Shown one piece after another: positions 1-11,780 of a stretch of DNA of 64,000 nt. Within the stretch, counting starts at the first letter, position 1. Every line of letters begins with the position of its first letter. The position numbers and the translations under genes were made by a program. This DNA is from Diospyros lotus (lineage: Eukaryota > Streptophyta > Magnoliopsida > Ericales > Ebenaceae): positions 32,440,753-32,504,752 of the forward strand of contig NC_068349.1 in NCBI RefSeq assembly GCF_014633365.1. Direction: 5' to 3'. The notes under the pieces are model-generated. The model saw nothing but the letters and a program-made list of their open reading frames with translations, was not told where the DNA came from and made no database searches.

Positions 1-391
1 AGCTTAGGTTAACCTAAAACATGAGGACAAGGTTTTGGCCAACTTCAGTCGATCGAATATAAACTTTGGTCAACCTAAATAGCATATGACAAGATTTAAA
101 CAATCTTCCTTACTTCGATTAATTTAAGATAAACTTCAATTAACCTAAGATACTTAGTCATTTCAGCACATAATTTTTCAGTACAATGAGTTTTGATAAA
201 ATATATCTCTAACAAACAAAATAAATTTGTTATCATTAAAACATATATTTTACATTGGAAGAGACTAATAAAATATATTTATATCATAAAACTATTTTTG
301 TTATCATCAAAATCTTATTTACACACCCTTGAGTTTAACAGTAACTCAAACTCATGCACAACTTGGTTCCCTGCAATTGGAATAATGTTCG
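1..391. other. AT-rich sequence without a recognised gene
   Basis: No convincing reading frame or structured repeat is seen. The stretch adjoins a reverse-strand gypsy pol relic and may be further decayed element sequence. Confidence 0.4.
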
Positions 392-1430
392 TCAAAAGTA
401 GCTTATAAACACTTTATCTCGGTTACTAACAATGGTTGTTGGAATGCCATGGAGGCGAACCACGTTGGAGACAAATGCCTTGGTGATTGTCAAGGCAGTA
501 AACGGGTGCTTCAAGGCCACGAAGTGAGCATACTTTGTCAGCCGATCAACAACGACCATGGTGACAATATATCCATTAGAATGTGGTAACCATTCGATAA
601 AGTCCACAGTTGAGTAGGAACTACCAGCGGTTACAACAATCCCACCGGCCTCATACAATCCGTTTTGAACCTTTCATAAACATCGCACTGTCCTAAAAAA
701 TCCTTAAATATCTAATGCATATTAGACCAAAAAAAGTTGTTCTTGATGCAGGAAAGTGTTTTATGAAATCCAAAATGACCTCCGATTGGTGATGAATGGC
801 AGTCAGTCATTATCTTTGGAATCAATGTTGATGTAAGGACTCAAATAAATTGTCCCTTTTGAACCATATGCCATTGCATTGGAGCAACTCGTGATTAGGA
901 TGGGAGGAATTCAAGTCTTCATAAAATGGGTCATGTTAGACTTTCTCTTGAAAAATTGGCCACCAATTTGCATGTGACATAGAAATTGATAATAATTGAA
1001 GCTCACCAATACGAGATAAAGAATCTGTACCTTGATTTTTCGGCCATTTTTTATACTCAATTTTATAATCATAGCCAAGTATTTTTGGTAGACATCGGGT
1101 TTGCACCGGTGTCATAATTCATTGTTCCAACAAGTACTTTAAACCTTTTTGGTCAGTGTAAACTGTAAATGATTTCCCAAGCAAATATTGATGCCACTTA
1201 TTGATGGATTTGACAATAACCAACATCTATTTCTCATAAGTAGACAATGCAAGAGCCAAACTCTTCAATGGTTCACTAAAATAAGCGACTGGTCAATTTT
1301 GCTAAGAGAGGATTGCACCAATTCCAAGTCCACTTGCGTTGCATTTAATTACAAATGGTTGAGAGCCATTTTTGGAAGGTCGTCTCTATTGCCTCATTCC
1401 ATTGAAAGTCATCCTTAGTCAAGCCTCCCC
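392..1430 (-). pseudogene. Ty3/gypsy retrotransposon pol relic (RNase H to integrase)
   Basis: Read on the minus strand, the right part (about 1130-1430) carries an RNase H-like stretch broken by stops and frameshifts. It includes ALALSTYEK, KWHQYLLGKSF, VYTDQ and LKYLLEQ, the usual RT/RNase H signature of plant gypsy elements. The left part (392-658) is an open 88-residue fragment with the integrase core pattern VDFIEWLP, VVVDRLTKYAHFVAL and LHGIPTTIVSNRDKVF. The first catalytic Asp of the integrase DDE triad lies in the VDFIEWLP segment; the rest of the core is missing or scrambled. Order and strand fit RNase H followed by integrase in a gypsy polyprotein. It cannot encode a functional enzyme. 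The family call is firm, the lineage is not. Confidence 0.85.
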
Positions 1431-2510
1431 TTACTCCTAAATTGGAGAGTGTTAGGCTAATTCGCAAGCATACAAATGGTGCAAGTAATATAATGAATGA
1501 GTAGAGTGTCGATCCCACGAAGGATTGGATTAAGTACCACAATTAGATTAACTTTAATATTATTTAGACTATAAAAAGAGATGAATTTGAATAAATTAAA
1601 ATAATGAAAACTAAAATTAAACACAAATTAAAAAATAACTTAACTTAGATAAAATGGAGGCAACTAGGGTATTTCAAATCCATTTATTAATCCATCTTAA
1701 TTTTCAATCAATTGGGTTTCTATCAATTCAATGGGATGAATATCTAAATTGGTTAGTTTCTTTCCAAGATTTACTAACCTAATTAAATCTCAATTTGTTA
1801 ACAATAAACCTATTTCCCAATAGTTATAACAAACCGAAATTCATTGTTAAGTTCAAATTCATTATCCCTTATATGATTCAAGTATCAAATCCCTTATCAA
1901 CTATCTATCTTATGAAATTTATTACTTCAACCTATTATGAAGATCACCTCTCAGTCTCAAATCATAATACAAAATTAATTAAATGATGGTTAAATCACTC
2001 AATCACATTAAGAACAAATAATAAATAATTAAACTCACTATAGAAAACCCAATCAATAAAAATCAAGAATTCATAGCAACCTTCATCTCAAACCCTAGTT
2101 AAATACAATTAGTTCATAATGAAATTAATGAAATAAAAACAAAATTAAATGAAGAATGAATAAGAAGAAGGTCCCTGCGCCGCGCCTGCTGCGTCCAATC
2201 TTCCTCATTGTGCGCCTCCTTCCAGATTTTCAATTCCTTGTCTGTCTCCAATTGTGTTGCCCAGAAGCCTTCTTCACTGGCGCCTCCAAAAGCCTTCTCC
2301 CCCCTCAATTCCATGCCATCTCCAATTATATATATATATATATAATTGTGTGTGTGTTGCAACCTTTATTATATATATATATATCTTTCTTCCTCCTCCA
2401 AGTGCGTGTGTTGCAGCCTTTATTATATATATATATAAGATGCATATGGCAGCCCTAGTCCATCTTTTGCAATCTCACGCCACTGCCACATTATTATATA
2501 TAAATAACAT
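1431..2510. other. AT-rich intergenic or decayed element sequence
   Basis: No gene is recognised. The stretch around 1440-1560 resembles noncoding sequence often found beside plant retroelements. At 2322-2437 two (TA)n tracts sit in a short duplicated unit containing GTGTGTTGCA and CCTTTATTATA. Confidence 0.4.
2322..2437. repeat. Duplicated unit with (TA)n microsatellites
   Basis: Three TA tracts are separated by near-identical spacers (GTGTTGCAACCTTTATTATA, then GTGTTGCAGCCTTTATTATA), i.e. a small minisatellite built around a TA microsatellite. Confidence 0.7.
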
Positions 2511-3159
2511 TGTTACTTGTATTTCTTGTATCACTCCACATGGTCAGACTCGGCCCGATGGACCGGTCCAATCACCCAAAGTCGAGAAGGCCTAGACGAC
2601 CTCGCCAAAGAAAGCTCAGCCACCATCGGGATTCGAAACTCATAAAGTGAGCACTTGGCGAGCTCTCGAGAAGCTCCCAGCGATCGACTAACGAGCTCCT
2701 GGCAATGTCTTTCAGTTCGCTGAACCACCCAGGTCGCTAGGGCAAAACCCCCATCTCTCATAAATGGCAAAGCTGCTAAGAAGTCAAATATAGGGTCCAG
2801 TTACTTTACCTAAAACAACCTATGCTCCTCGTAATGGGAATTCCACTCCTGATTTTATGTAAACGATAAGGACAGTTTGTCCCCCATTATGTAGCCTTTA
2901 TATTTCTATATATTATCTAAATTGTAAGGACCTTGGAAGATAAATGAGGGTCAGAGGGACAGAGAGAATGAGCAGACACCGCCATTCTGAAGGAATAATC
3001 AGAGTGCGGTTGTGGAGTAAGTATCGTTCTGGCCGAACCATGTAAAAATTCTGGTGTTGATTCACGTCCGAGATCTTTTGTTTTCTTCTTCTTGGCACTT
3101 TAGACTTACTCACCGCGGCCCAAAAACAAATTGGGATCAGTTGAAATTGAACGTCGACA
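2511..3159 (+). mobile_element. Solo LTR, copy A of a five-copy family
   Basis: It starts TGTTACTTG and ends ACGTCGACA. Like the other copies (4889, 19658, 52910, and reversed ending at 51777) it has a stretch rich in GAGCTC and CCAGCGA-type words, a near-terminal GGAATAATCAGAG block, and a TTCTGGCCGAACCATGTAAA block before the end. Flanks are AACAT and AATAT (4 of 5 match), a probable decayed 5-bp target duplication. No internal coding region is attached. Confidence 0.75.
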
Positions 3160-4888
3160 AATATAATATAATATATAATATAATACACATATATAAAGAT
3201 TATAATTTAATATATAGTATAATATATAATATCTAATATACTATTAATTATAATAACTTTGATTATATTATATTAATAATAATTATATAAAATATTTTTT
3301 ATTTTTTATATTAAAATATTTATTTTAAAATTAACTTTATAATATTTATTTCTTTTCTTTTTACACCCAAATCTTCGAAATAATATGTTTTGCTGAGTTC
3401 CTACAAAAAAAGATTAAATGATGTAAAATCCATATAAACACATTTTATGTAGAAAAAATCACACAGGGTTACGATGAAAAATAGATAAAAATAAGCATAC
3501 AATTAACCCCTATCAGGGAGCCTGAGATTCTTCATATATCATCGTGATAGGAAGTCGCAAGCACGTTGTACGAGGCAATTATGTTGTGCACACAATTATT
3601 ACTATGTGAAATCAAGATGCTAGGTACCTCTATCTTGCCTCACAGCTTAACATTAGTTATTTTTTTGTCATGCCATATGCATTTTACATGCTGTATAAAC
3701 ATCGGCATTCAATCGGAGTAACTAGAAATTCTTCAAGATAACTTTATTGTTCTTAAGGTACTATTTCATTTGATTTTCAATTAAAGACAAAAATAAGGAG
3801 CCATTGTTGTAACTTATCCTTTGAAGAGGAGTTCTCTCGAAGAAGACATCATACTAGGGAAAAAATGTCCTCCAGGAGAGGTCTTTCTTAGTGAAAAAGT
3901 TATCTCAGAAAACACCATGTCTCTTATCTAGAAGTGCAGTGCACCCTCACCCTCGCACGTGCGTGTCACGTGTCCCAGTTATTGACCAGCCATTGTAAAT
4001 AGCCCTCAACCCCTCGCATTCAAAGGCCTTTTTTTTTTTCTTTTGCCCACTTACAACACTAGTTCTCATGAAAAAACACATTTCTCCTAGATGACTCTCC
4101 ATTGGGCCTTATTGCACATTCCTGCATAATTCCTTGTGCATCCAGGTTTCGCTACTACTTCTTCTTGTTGAGCCAACTTGATCATATTAATTAATTTTTA
4201 AAAATTAACAAAAAGATAATTTTAATATACAAATAATAATATTTTTCTTAAATATATTAATTGTAGTATTGAATTATTTTTAATTAATTTATAAAATATT
4301 TTTCATAGCACATGTGTTACCAAAAATGTTATTTTTCATTAAAAATATTTTTAGAGTAATTTATAAAATATTTTTCATAGCATATGTATTACCAAAAATA
4401 TTATTTTATATTCAAACTATTTAATAAAAAATTTTAAATACATAAAAATTATTTTAAAATATTTCTTACAAAATTATGGATTGAAAGTCGACTCTTGAAA
4501 TGAGAAAAGTCAACTCTTGATGCTCAATGGTAAAAAATTTGACCGTTGCAAAATTTATCAAACGGATGCTAGTGAATGTCAACTCTTAGAATTTGTAAAG
4601 TCGACTCTCACCCAACGAATGCAATAGTGTCTAAAATGTCTATAAATATTTTTCAAACTTATTTTTGAGTTATTCAAATACTTTCATTGCAAATTCAAAG
4701 TACCCAAAAGATCTCAAATGCTCTCAAGCTATCATTCGAGCAATCCAAGGTTCACGAATCATTATTGCACATCAACCTAAAAGCCACAAAACAAGAAACG
4801 AAAAATATTTTCAAGTTTACTATGAATTTCTCCGAGGTCACCAATTTATTTATTTATTTAATTATTATTAGCTTGTGTATTTTGTGCT
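3160..4888. other. AT-rich region with decayed retroelement sequence
   Basis: 3160-3360 is almost pure AT. 3780-4030 resembles 9840-10010: both contain ...CACCATGTCTC / ACACCATGTGTG and CCCAGT...ACCA, then TTCAAAGGC. This suggests two relics of one LTR or element end. From 4480 there are repeated GTCGACTC / GTCAACTC motifs. No gene is seen. Confidence 0.4.
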
Positions 4889-5498
4889 TCTCATGAGTAT
4901 TTTTCGGATCATCTTTCTTATGGGTTGGACTCGACCTAACAGGCCGGCCCAACCTCACTAAGCCCAACCGGCCCAAAGCCGAGGTCGTCAGAACAAGGTC
5001 GCACGTCGCTAAGACCCAAGCTCAGACCACGGAACCAAGCGAGCTCCCAACGATACTCCCAGCCTAACCGTTCAGCTAGCATAACAACAAGTCAGTTGAA
5101 AAACGAAGGCGGGACCCACCTACCTTACCTGAGGCAAACTAGATCCCTAGTAATGCGGAATCTACTCCCAATTTTATGGAATTGATAATGACACATTGTC
5201 CCCGATAATATTATCCTTCCACTTTCAGGTTTTATGTAAATTGTAAACACCCCATACTATAAATAGGGGTCAAAAACCATTGTATAAAAAAAAAGGATGA
5301 ACAATCATGATATACTGTTACTCTGCCGGAATAATCAGAGAACAGTCGTGGACTAGACATCATTCTAGCTGAAACATGTAAAAACTTCCTTGTGTGTGAC
5401 TTATTATTTGTTTTCATTTGTTTCTCTTCTTTGCATTTGTGCTTATTTTTCTCATTGCGGGCCTACGAATCACGGTCGACCAATTCCAAACATCGACA
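4889..5498 (+). mobile_element. Solo LTR, copy B, with perfect 5-bp TSD
   Basis: The copy begins TCTCATGAG (TGTTATGGG in sister copies, so the terminal TG is mutated) and ends CATCGACA. It is flanked by GTGCT at 4884-4888 and GTGCT at 5499-5503, an exact 5-bp duplication. Internal marks are CTATAAATAGGGGTC (TATA box of the LTR promoter, about 5258), a GGAATAATCAGAGAACAGTC block and AGCTGAAACATGTAAAAAC. The structure is a single LTR produced by LTR-LTR recombination. Confidence 0.88.
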
Positions 5499-5503
5499 GT
5501 GCT

Positions 5504-6810
5504 TAATTGCTTATTTGTGTCCAAGTGTTGACAAATTACTTGCAAACATTTAAATTACCATTGAACATTGTATAGATTTCTTAGAACTATTAAAATTTAG
5601 GTGAATCTAGTTTTTAAAGTAAGTTAAGGTGAAAACTTTGGTGTAGTGGTTGCCTAGAACTCGTTGTAATCTAGGTGTGTATTTCTAAGGTGAGATAGTA
5701 TGAAAAGTTTGGTGAAATTGATTAAGTAGAATCCCAAGGGTGGTTAGATCTTGGGAAAGTGAACTAGATGTGTGTGGAAACACTGACCTACTATAAATTA
5801 TGTTGTGTCTCATCTTATTTATTCTTGTTATATTTTGTGACTTGCATTAATTATTAATCTCAAATATAATTTATTATATTTATCAAATATATATTCTTAA
5901 ATAAAATTATTAATTAAGAATATTTATTAAAAGAGAAAAAAAATTTAATTACTCAATTCACCCCTTTCTTTAATAGCCATACCTTAAGGGACCAACACTT
6001 CTAACTTAAGTATTAGAGGACCCACGCAAAAAAAGTCCTTGCATGTTTTCTGACCTGTTTTATGGCTTATAGGTCTTTTCTGAGGCAACTTCAATTCTCC
6101 CAAACAACTTTTTCCCATATAAGCCTTGTTCCTGTACTATGTTCTACCAACTTCCAAAAATCCTCGAGCAATATAAATTTTAATTGTTATATTTAAATAA
6201 TAATAACACGAATCACAAATATAAAGCCAATGTCCAATGAGTGAGGTACACCATTTATTGCATTCTTATTATATCACAATTATGTCATTCTCGAGTATTA
6301 TGACTGACTTGAGTGTCGAATGATCTATTAAGGGATGAGAGTCCATTTTTTTTCTTATAAGAAGAGCTAGCTCCGAACGAGCTTGGACACGAAGATTATC
6401 GGAATAATCTCAAATTCAAGGAGTACATAAAAAAACTACGAGCAAATTGTGGTCCAAGTGATGATCGACTCTTCAATAATATGTATATGTATGTGTATAC
6501 ATGCATTCCTATATATATATATGTATTGTGTACAAATTTATTTATAGATAAATACATATATATATATGTAAAAATGTTTTAAAGAAAGAAAAAATAACTT
6601 ATTAGATTTATTGTAAATGATAAAGTAATTTACAAATTCTGAATTCATAAAGTACTTTATGTCATTTGTGTAAAATGTTTTTATTATAAAAATATTTTTA
6701 ATGTTTTTTATTAATCAAATCAAATATAAAAAATAAACAATTATTTTTTTAAAAATAGAGAGTGTTATATTATCGGATATTGAGGGCATTGTGGTAATAT
6801 CAGCTCCCTT
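5504..6810. other. AT-rich sequence, probable older LTR-element remnant on the left
   Basis: 5750-6000 reads like the end of a copia-type LTR and leader (AACACTGACCTACTATAAA, then CACCCCTTTC and AAGGGACCAACA), but no tRNA primer site (TGGTATCAGAG type) follows. 6000-6800 holds AT-rich sequence and TA/TATG microsatellites. Nothing else is recognised. Confidence 0.35.
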
Positions 6811-6817
6811 GAAAATT

Positions 6818-6855
6818 TAGGGTTTCCAGCACCGTCACCGCGCCGCTATATAATC
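6818..6855 (+). promoter_or_regulatory. Telo-box and TATA-like promoter
   Basis: TAGGGTTT (6818-6825), a telo-box typical of plant ribosomal-protein and snoRNA genes, is followed about 20 bp later by CGCTATATAATC, a TATA-like element. The next kilobase has no long conserved reading frame but ends in a box C/D snoRNA (7852-7961). I infer that this is the promoter of a noncoding snoRNA host transcript; a 5' UTR exon of a gene I failed to recognise is the alternative. Confidence 0.45.
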
Positions 6856-7851
6856 TCAGGTATTGGCGAATCTTCAATGCGATGCTAACAATCTGTCTTC
6901 TCGGTTGCTCTGTGAGTATCGTTCTATCATTTGTTGTTCCGCTGAATTGTATTCTGATGGATCTTTGTTCTCGAAGCATATTTTGAATGTTTGTATGCCT
7001 AGTTTTCAACTCTGTTTTTTTTTCTACGTTGAGATGTGTCTGTGGAGGCAGTGACGAGCACAATTATACCATCAAACTATGAGAGCTTGAAAGCTCGTTG
7101 ATGTATCAACATTATTCTCTGAGCCTTCGTTTCGAGTCTGTTCGAACAATTTTGTTCAAGTTTTGATTACTTGAGTTCTTGATTATCTTTAAGGCATGAA
7201 AGATAAAAAATGAAACTGTTTTTACGGCAATAAATTAGAGTCTCTGATGCGCTTGTTTCGTGGCGTCGTCAGCGCTGTACGTTGCCAATAACGAACGAAG
7301 CTGAGATTCTGGCATTTGCCTCTTGCTTTTTCCACCAGGCTTGTGCATTCAGATGCTTCTATATTTTTGGATTTTGTTCTTATTATAATTCTTGGGATTT
7401 GAGTTTCTGGAAATTGGAATTGCGTCCATTGCCTTTGTCGCTTTTACTTGGCTTCTATTTTTATCAGTGGGATTGATCTGTTCGCGACTGAAATATACTT
7501 GCTATTGGGGTGTACTGTTTAAAACAGTGCTTATGAAAAGAAATGATGTTATGCATACCAATCCGAGACTTGAGATCTCATTGAAAAATTGAAATTATTT
7601 TATTTGTTGTGAGATTCTCTTATGTGATGAGCGCTCTTGCGAGATTAATACTAGGAAATGTTATAATATGAAACTGAGTACTTTTGTATGTCCTGATTTA
7701 GTTCTGGTTTTTGAAATTTTCATGCATTTTGCAACCATTGAAATAGCTCCGTGGCTGTGGGCTGTAGGAGCTGTGCTATAATTAGATGCACGAGCACGAC
7801 TCTAAATCATCAATGTGTTACCAAATAAGAGGTCTGTGTTTGTTAAGAAAC
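6856..7851 (+). other. Putative snoRNA host transcript region
   Basis: The stretch between the telo-box promoter and the snoRNA has no protein-like frame of significance. It may be the 5' part and intron of a host RNA. A weak second box C/D pattern lies at 7636-7685 (GTGATGA ... CTGA), but I could not assign it a target or a closing stem. Confidence 0.35.
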
Positions 7852-7961
7852 AAGGAAACCAGATGATGAATTTGGATTGAAATTTCTCACGACGGTCGTC
7901 TGAGACACCTAGAAGTGTCAGTATTGATGTTAAAGTTCCAATATTACTGATGGATTTCCTT
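7852..7961 (+). ncRNA. Box C/D snoRNA, U35/snR73-like, guiding 25S rRNA
   Basis: Box C is ATGATGA (7863-7869), box D' is CTGA (7900-7903), a C'-like TTGATGT lies at 7924-7930 and box D CTGA at 7947-7950. The ends close a terminal stem: AAGGAAA (7852-7858) with TTTCCTT (7955-7961), extended by CC/GG. The segment TCTCACGACGGTC (7885-7897), two bases before box D', is an exact complement of the conserved 25S rRNA stretch GACCGTCGTGAGA. By the box D plus-five rule the C after GA in that rRNA stretch would be 2'-O-methylated. This is the site assigned to human U35 and yeast snR73 as I remember it. A telo-box promoter about 1 kb upstream fits. No target was found for the second guide next to box D. 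Confidence 0.78.
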
Positions 7962-8429
7962 GATGATAGTGATAAAAAGGACCAATATTATTCTTTTTCC
8001 ATTCATTGTTCTTTCCTTTATACTATTATTCTTCTTCGGAGATATATATATTAGTAATAGATGGAAATCATCTCCTTCCGAATCTCCTTTTTTGGTTTTA
8101 TGGACCTCCATATTATTCATGCTCTAAGCCATCCTCTTTCACTTTCCTTGTTATAGTTTCTTCGAATTAGAGGGTGTAAATTAATTGAGTTTAGTTGACT
8201 TGATCTCTCATTATGTCAAGTTTTATAAGAAATACTCAAATTTGGCTGTGTTCGGTTCAACTCTCTTTAAATTAAACCAATTGCAAGTTTGTTTATGAAA
8301 GAAATTATCAATTTTGTTTATAAATAAAAGTTAAAAAAGAGTTTTTTATGTTCAGAAAATAAGTTTATTCATGAATAAAAATATAATAGTATAAGTAAGT
8401 TGTTTTTATGAATAATTTATGTAATTATA
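7962..8429. other. Noncoding sequence
   Basis: No gene is seen. 8170-8420 shows loose similarity (GTTTATGAA..., AAATTTGGCT) to the AT-rich repeat at 24894-25511. Confidence 0.3.
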
Positions 8430-9476
8430 TTATTTAACAAGTGGCTCGGTGCTACTGGTGGGAGAGGATAGTCGCAAGTGGCTCGGTGCTACTGGCGATA
8501 TTTTTTTAGTGCGACTGTGTCTAGTCTGGAAGTTTGCTTCTTTCTCCACAGTAACTTGGAACGTCTCTTGAAAGACAACACCAGGAGGAAAGTCAATGAG
8601 TGACGGTTGACTTGAGTGGCTGGCTTCGTCTTGAGTGCCGGCCCGTGCCCGTTTATTCCTTCTTACCATGGGGGCTTCAGTTTCCCCTTGACTTTCAGCA
8701 ACTTCTTGTTGTTGTTGCTGTCACAGTTGTTTGTAGCCCTTGCTCAAGAGCCTCCTCCTCATCGCCACTGTTATCGTCATCTTCTTCTTGAGAAACAGCC
8801 CCCCTCGAGTGTCGCTTGTCTCGAGGGCCCACCTTCCTTTGCCAATCGACGTCCTTGAAGCCATCATCAGTAAGAATATCCAATACGGGAGGACCAACCC
8901 TCCCTTAGCAGTTGATCAACGATGTATTAGCCCCCATCACTAGTCTAACCTCGGGTGGCTTGGCTACATCTTTCCTTGACGACTCAGTGCACCAGGACTG
9001 AGGAGCTCGCCTGGACACACTAGTCTCACCATTATCACAGGGTTTCGAAATTGTCCACCTTTGACAAGGACTCGGTGAATAGTGGCTCATTAGTTCAGGA
9101 CTTTTGCAATCCAACGAGCTCCTTCCAGCCCTTCATTGCCCCTTGGGCGGAAGAAACAGTTGAATAACTCAGTGGTTGGCTCTACACCTCTTCTTGCATG
9201 GGACATAGAAACTAACCAGTTGAGTCCCACCCATTGGAATGTAGCTGGGTAGGTGCCGATTTGTTCTCTTAAAAATTGCATTCTGAATGGGTGAAGGGAG
9301 AACCTTAAGCCCATCTTTAGGTTGTCCTCATGAATAGCAACACCTCCCCCTTTGACTTGCGATGTTCGTTCCTCCTTCGGCTTCTGTACCAGCCATGAAT
9401 CGGGTATGCTGAAGTCCGTCCTTAGCCTCTCCATGTCCCCAATGCGAAGGAAGGAGGTTAGTGCTTCTTTTCCCAC
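8430..9476 (-). pseudogene. Degenerate plant transposon protein (gypsy-type gag / Transposase_28-like)
   Basis: Four minus-strand fragments (9090-9476, 8905-9114, 8695-8883, 8430-8669) lie in order in shifting frames. The first, 128 residues, has IHEDNLKMGLRFSLHPFRMQ followed by a Q-W-V-G-L-N-W-L motif. This is the pattern of the plant 'putative gypsy type transposon' domain (PF04195 as I recall it), which sits near the N terminus of a gag-like protein. The downstream fragments are acidic and Ser/Pro rich, as in the linker of such proteins. Several frame breaks and stops show that it is dead. The domain call is moderate; the exact element is unknown. Confidence 0.6.
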
Positions 9477-10655
9477 TCGACTTGAAACATGGACAAACTT
9501 GGTCTTGCCTATGATTGAATTACCTTGGTGTAATTAGGACTTAAAAGTTGTTCGGGAACAAATGGATCCTCTAGGACAACTTCTTCGGGGTATATTTTTC
9601 CTAGACAACTATTCAATTTCTTCGAGACAGGTGCAGACATTCTTTGAGATGATCAAAAAGCGAAGTTCTCCAGGGCAAGTCTGATGAGCAAAAGTCTTGG
9701 CAAATGCGGAAGCAGAAAGTAGGGACCCAATTAAGCCATCATCTCGTGGAAAAATAAGGGAGAACCTTCTCCCGCATAACCTTGCCCTATGTTGTCTTGC
9801 ATGACATGACCTATTTAAATAAGCACCTCATCCTTTGAGGACCATATTCCTCTAGGGAATTCTCACGAAAGCCCTCTTCCGAGTTTAACCACGAGACAAC
9901 ACCATGTGTGACCAAGACAACATCACATCATGCGGTCGGGACAATGTTATATCCCTGCGCACATGTCCCAGTACCAACCATTCACCCCTCACCTTCAAAG
10001 GCTTTTTCTCATACCTTAAAGATTTACACAACTTTTAAGAAGTTTGGCTTATCCTTTTTTTAAAAAGCTTATAAGCCTTTTTACTTATAAGTTATATAAA
10101 ACTTAAAAATTAACTAATATTTAAATTAATAACGTATTTAAATAAATATATTTTAAATTATTATTTATATAGTTATGTATTTGGTTAAAAAAATAATAAA
10201 TTATTAAAATTTAATAAAAAGACTAACATAAACATATAGTTAAATAATATAAATAAAATTAATAAAAATATTAATTTTTAATAAAAAAATTATAAATTAA
10301 TATTTAACTAATAAAATTATTATAATTATATGTTGATAAATTATATATAATTATTAAAAACTATATTAATACAATATATATATATATATGTTAAACTTGT
10401 TTTTATGTTAAAAATATATATATACATACATACATAAAGAAGGGAGGAGTAACGAAAGAGGGGATGAGGATGGGGCTAGAGGCACCAATTGCAATGGAAG
10501 TGATGGAAGCGACAACGGGATGGAGGATGGAGGAGTTGGAGGGAGACAACGATAGAGAAAAGGCATAGGGATAAAAAAGATGGATAGATGTTGAAAATAT
10601 GATATTTGTTTGAGGGTAAATTTATAATTTATTTGATCAACAAAATAGCTACTAA
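9477..10655. other. Noncoding; probable element flank, then AT-rich
   Basis: 9590-10010 is likely LTR or leader of the neighbouring gypsy-type relic (it shares words with 3780-4030). 10060-10430 is very AT-rich with a (TA)n tract. No gene is seen. Confidence 0.4.
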
Positions 10656-10858
10656 TAACTTATTGAGTTATGCTATTTATACAGAAACACTTTTATCGAT
10701 TGATTTATAGGTGTGATAAATCACGAGAAATTAGTGATATTTGAAATGTAAATTGAACCAATTTATCATGATAAATTGGATTTGAAAAGCGGGAGACAGA
10801 GAGACAAGACAGAACTCAGCTTGTCATCCTTTTCATCGTTCTCCGATGAATCTGAGAA

Positions 10859-11377
10859 TCAAGACTGGTCTTCGTTGTCCTCGTCAAGCTGTTGGGTCCA
10901 TTGAGGTCCTGAAGAAGGTAAGAACTTATCTTTGCAGAATCGAAGAACTAAAAGCTTGATTCTGGTGATTATGCAGCTAAAAGTAGCAACCAAGGCTAGA
11001 ATCAAAGCACCCCATTTCCAGAAACTGTACACTTGAGGGACTTTTCTGATGCCAGAAAGGGAGATGAATGGCAGATGGGTCATTACCAGAGCAAGATCGA
11101 GATTTGGATGGAGCTCCAAAAGAAACAGCAGATCTACGAGCTGGGTTCGCTGCCGCTGTTCTTGCTTGTGTTCGCCGGCGTCATGGAGGCAGTGGACCAC
11201 TGATGGAACTAGCACGGGCTCGGCGGCGACAACCGGAGCAGGAGCTGCCAATCGCTCCACCCAGGTCCTGTGAGCTTGCTCCATTGGAGCAGGACGGGCA
11301 AGCCCTGGGCCCGACTCGACATGAAGAACCCGTGCCCCTTGGATTATCTCTGGCAGCAGTACGATCGGCAGCATCAC
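10859..11377 (-). pseudogene. Captured gene fragment with one membrane segment
   Basis: This is an open 172-residue minus-strand frame inside the Mutator-like element. The C-terminal half has a hydrophobic span ([16 protein letters not shown], about residues 124-139) followed by basic RIKLLVLRF and an acidic tail DEDNEDQ. One base beyond the frame the sequence continues in another phase as Ser/Asp/Glu-rich (SDSSENDEKDDK), so a frameshift has cut an originally longer acidic tail. The N-terminal half looks GC-rich and low in complexity and may not be coding. I do not recognise the parent gene; a plant single-pass membrane protein with an acidic region is the best description. Confidence 0.5.
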
Positions 11378-11679
11378 AGATTGAAGCAGCCGTTATCGAC
11401 TTCTTCGCATTCAAATTTGATTTGATTCTTCTTTCCATTTTCTTTTAGATATTCATTTCATGACTGTACAGATTCAATCTGTTCATTTTCCTTTGATTCT
11501 TGTTTTTTTATTTACAAAATTTGTGGATTTTGGGAGGTGTTCCTTATTTGGAACAAATTTTGGGTGAAGAAGAGAATAACATGTTGGTGTTCTGTAAATC
11601 TACCAATTCCAATCCATTTTTACTGATAAATGAATTGAATGGTGTCCCATTATGCTTTGAAAACAGAAGCAATCCCATC

Positions 11680-11780
11680 TGGCCTTGTTTCTTCTTAGCT
11701 TTTTGGTGTTGCCGGCCGAAATGGCCTTGTTTCTTCTTAGCTTTTTGGTGTTGCCGGCCGAAATGGCCTTGTTTCTGAGT
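11680..11780. repeat. 42-bp tandem repeat
   Basis: Two identical 42-bp units and a partial third start TGGCCTTGTTTCTTC at 11680, 11722 and 11764; each full unit ends with GCCGGCCGAAA. The repeat is internal to the Mutator-like element. Confidence 0.9.

Noticed and set aside
7261..7320. 18S-rRNA-like word AATAACGAACGA near 7287 as a snoRNA guide
   Set aside because: It is in the sense, not the antisense, direction relative to 18S rRNA and so cannot guide.
9090..9476. Intact gene for a transposon protein
   Set aside because: Frame is broken at both ends and the matching domain is only partial; kept as a relic.
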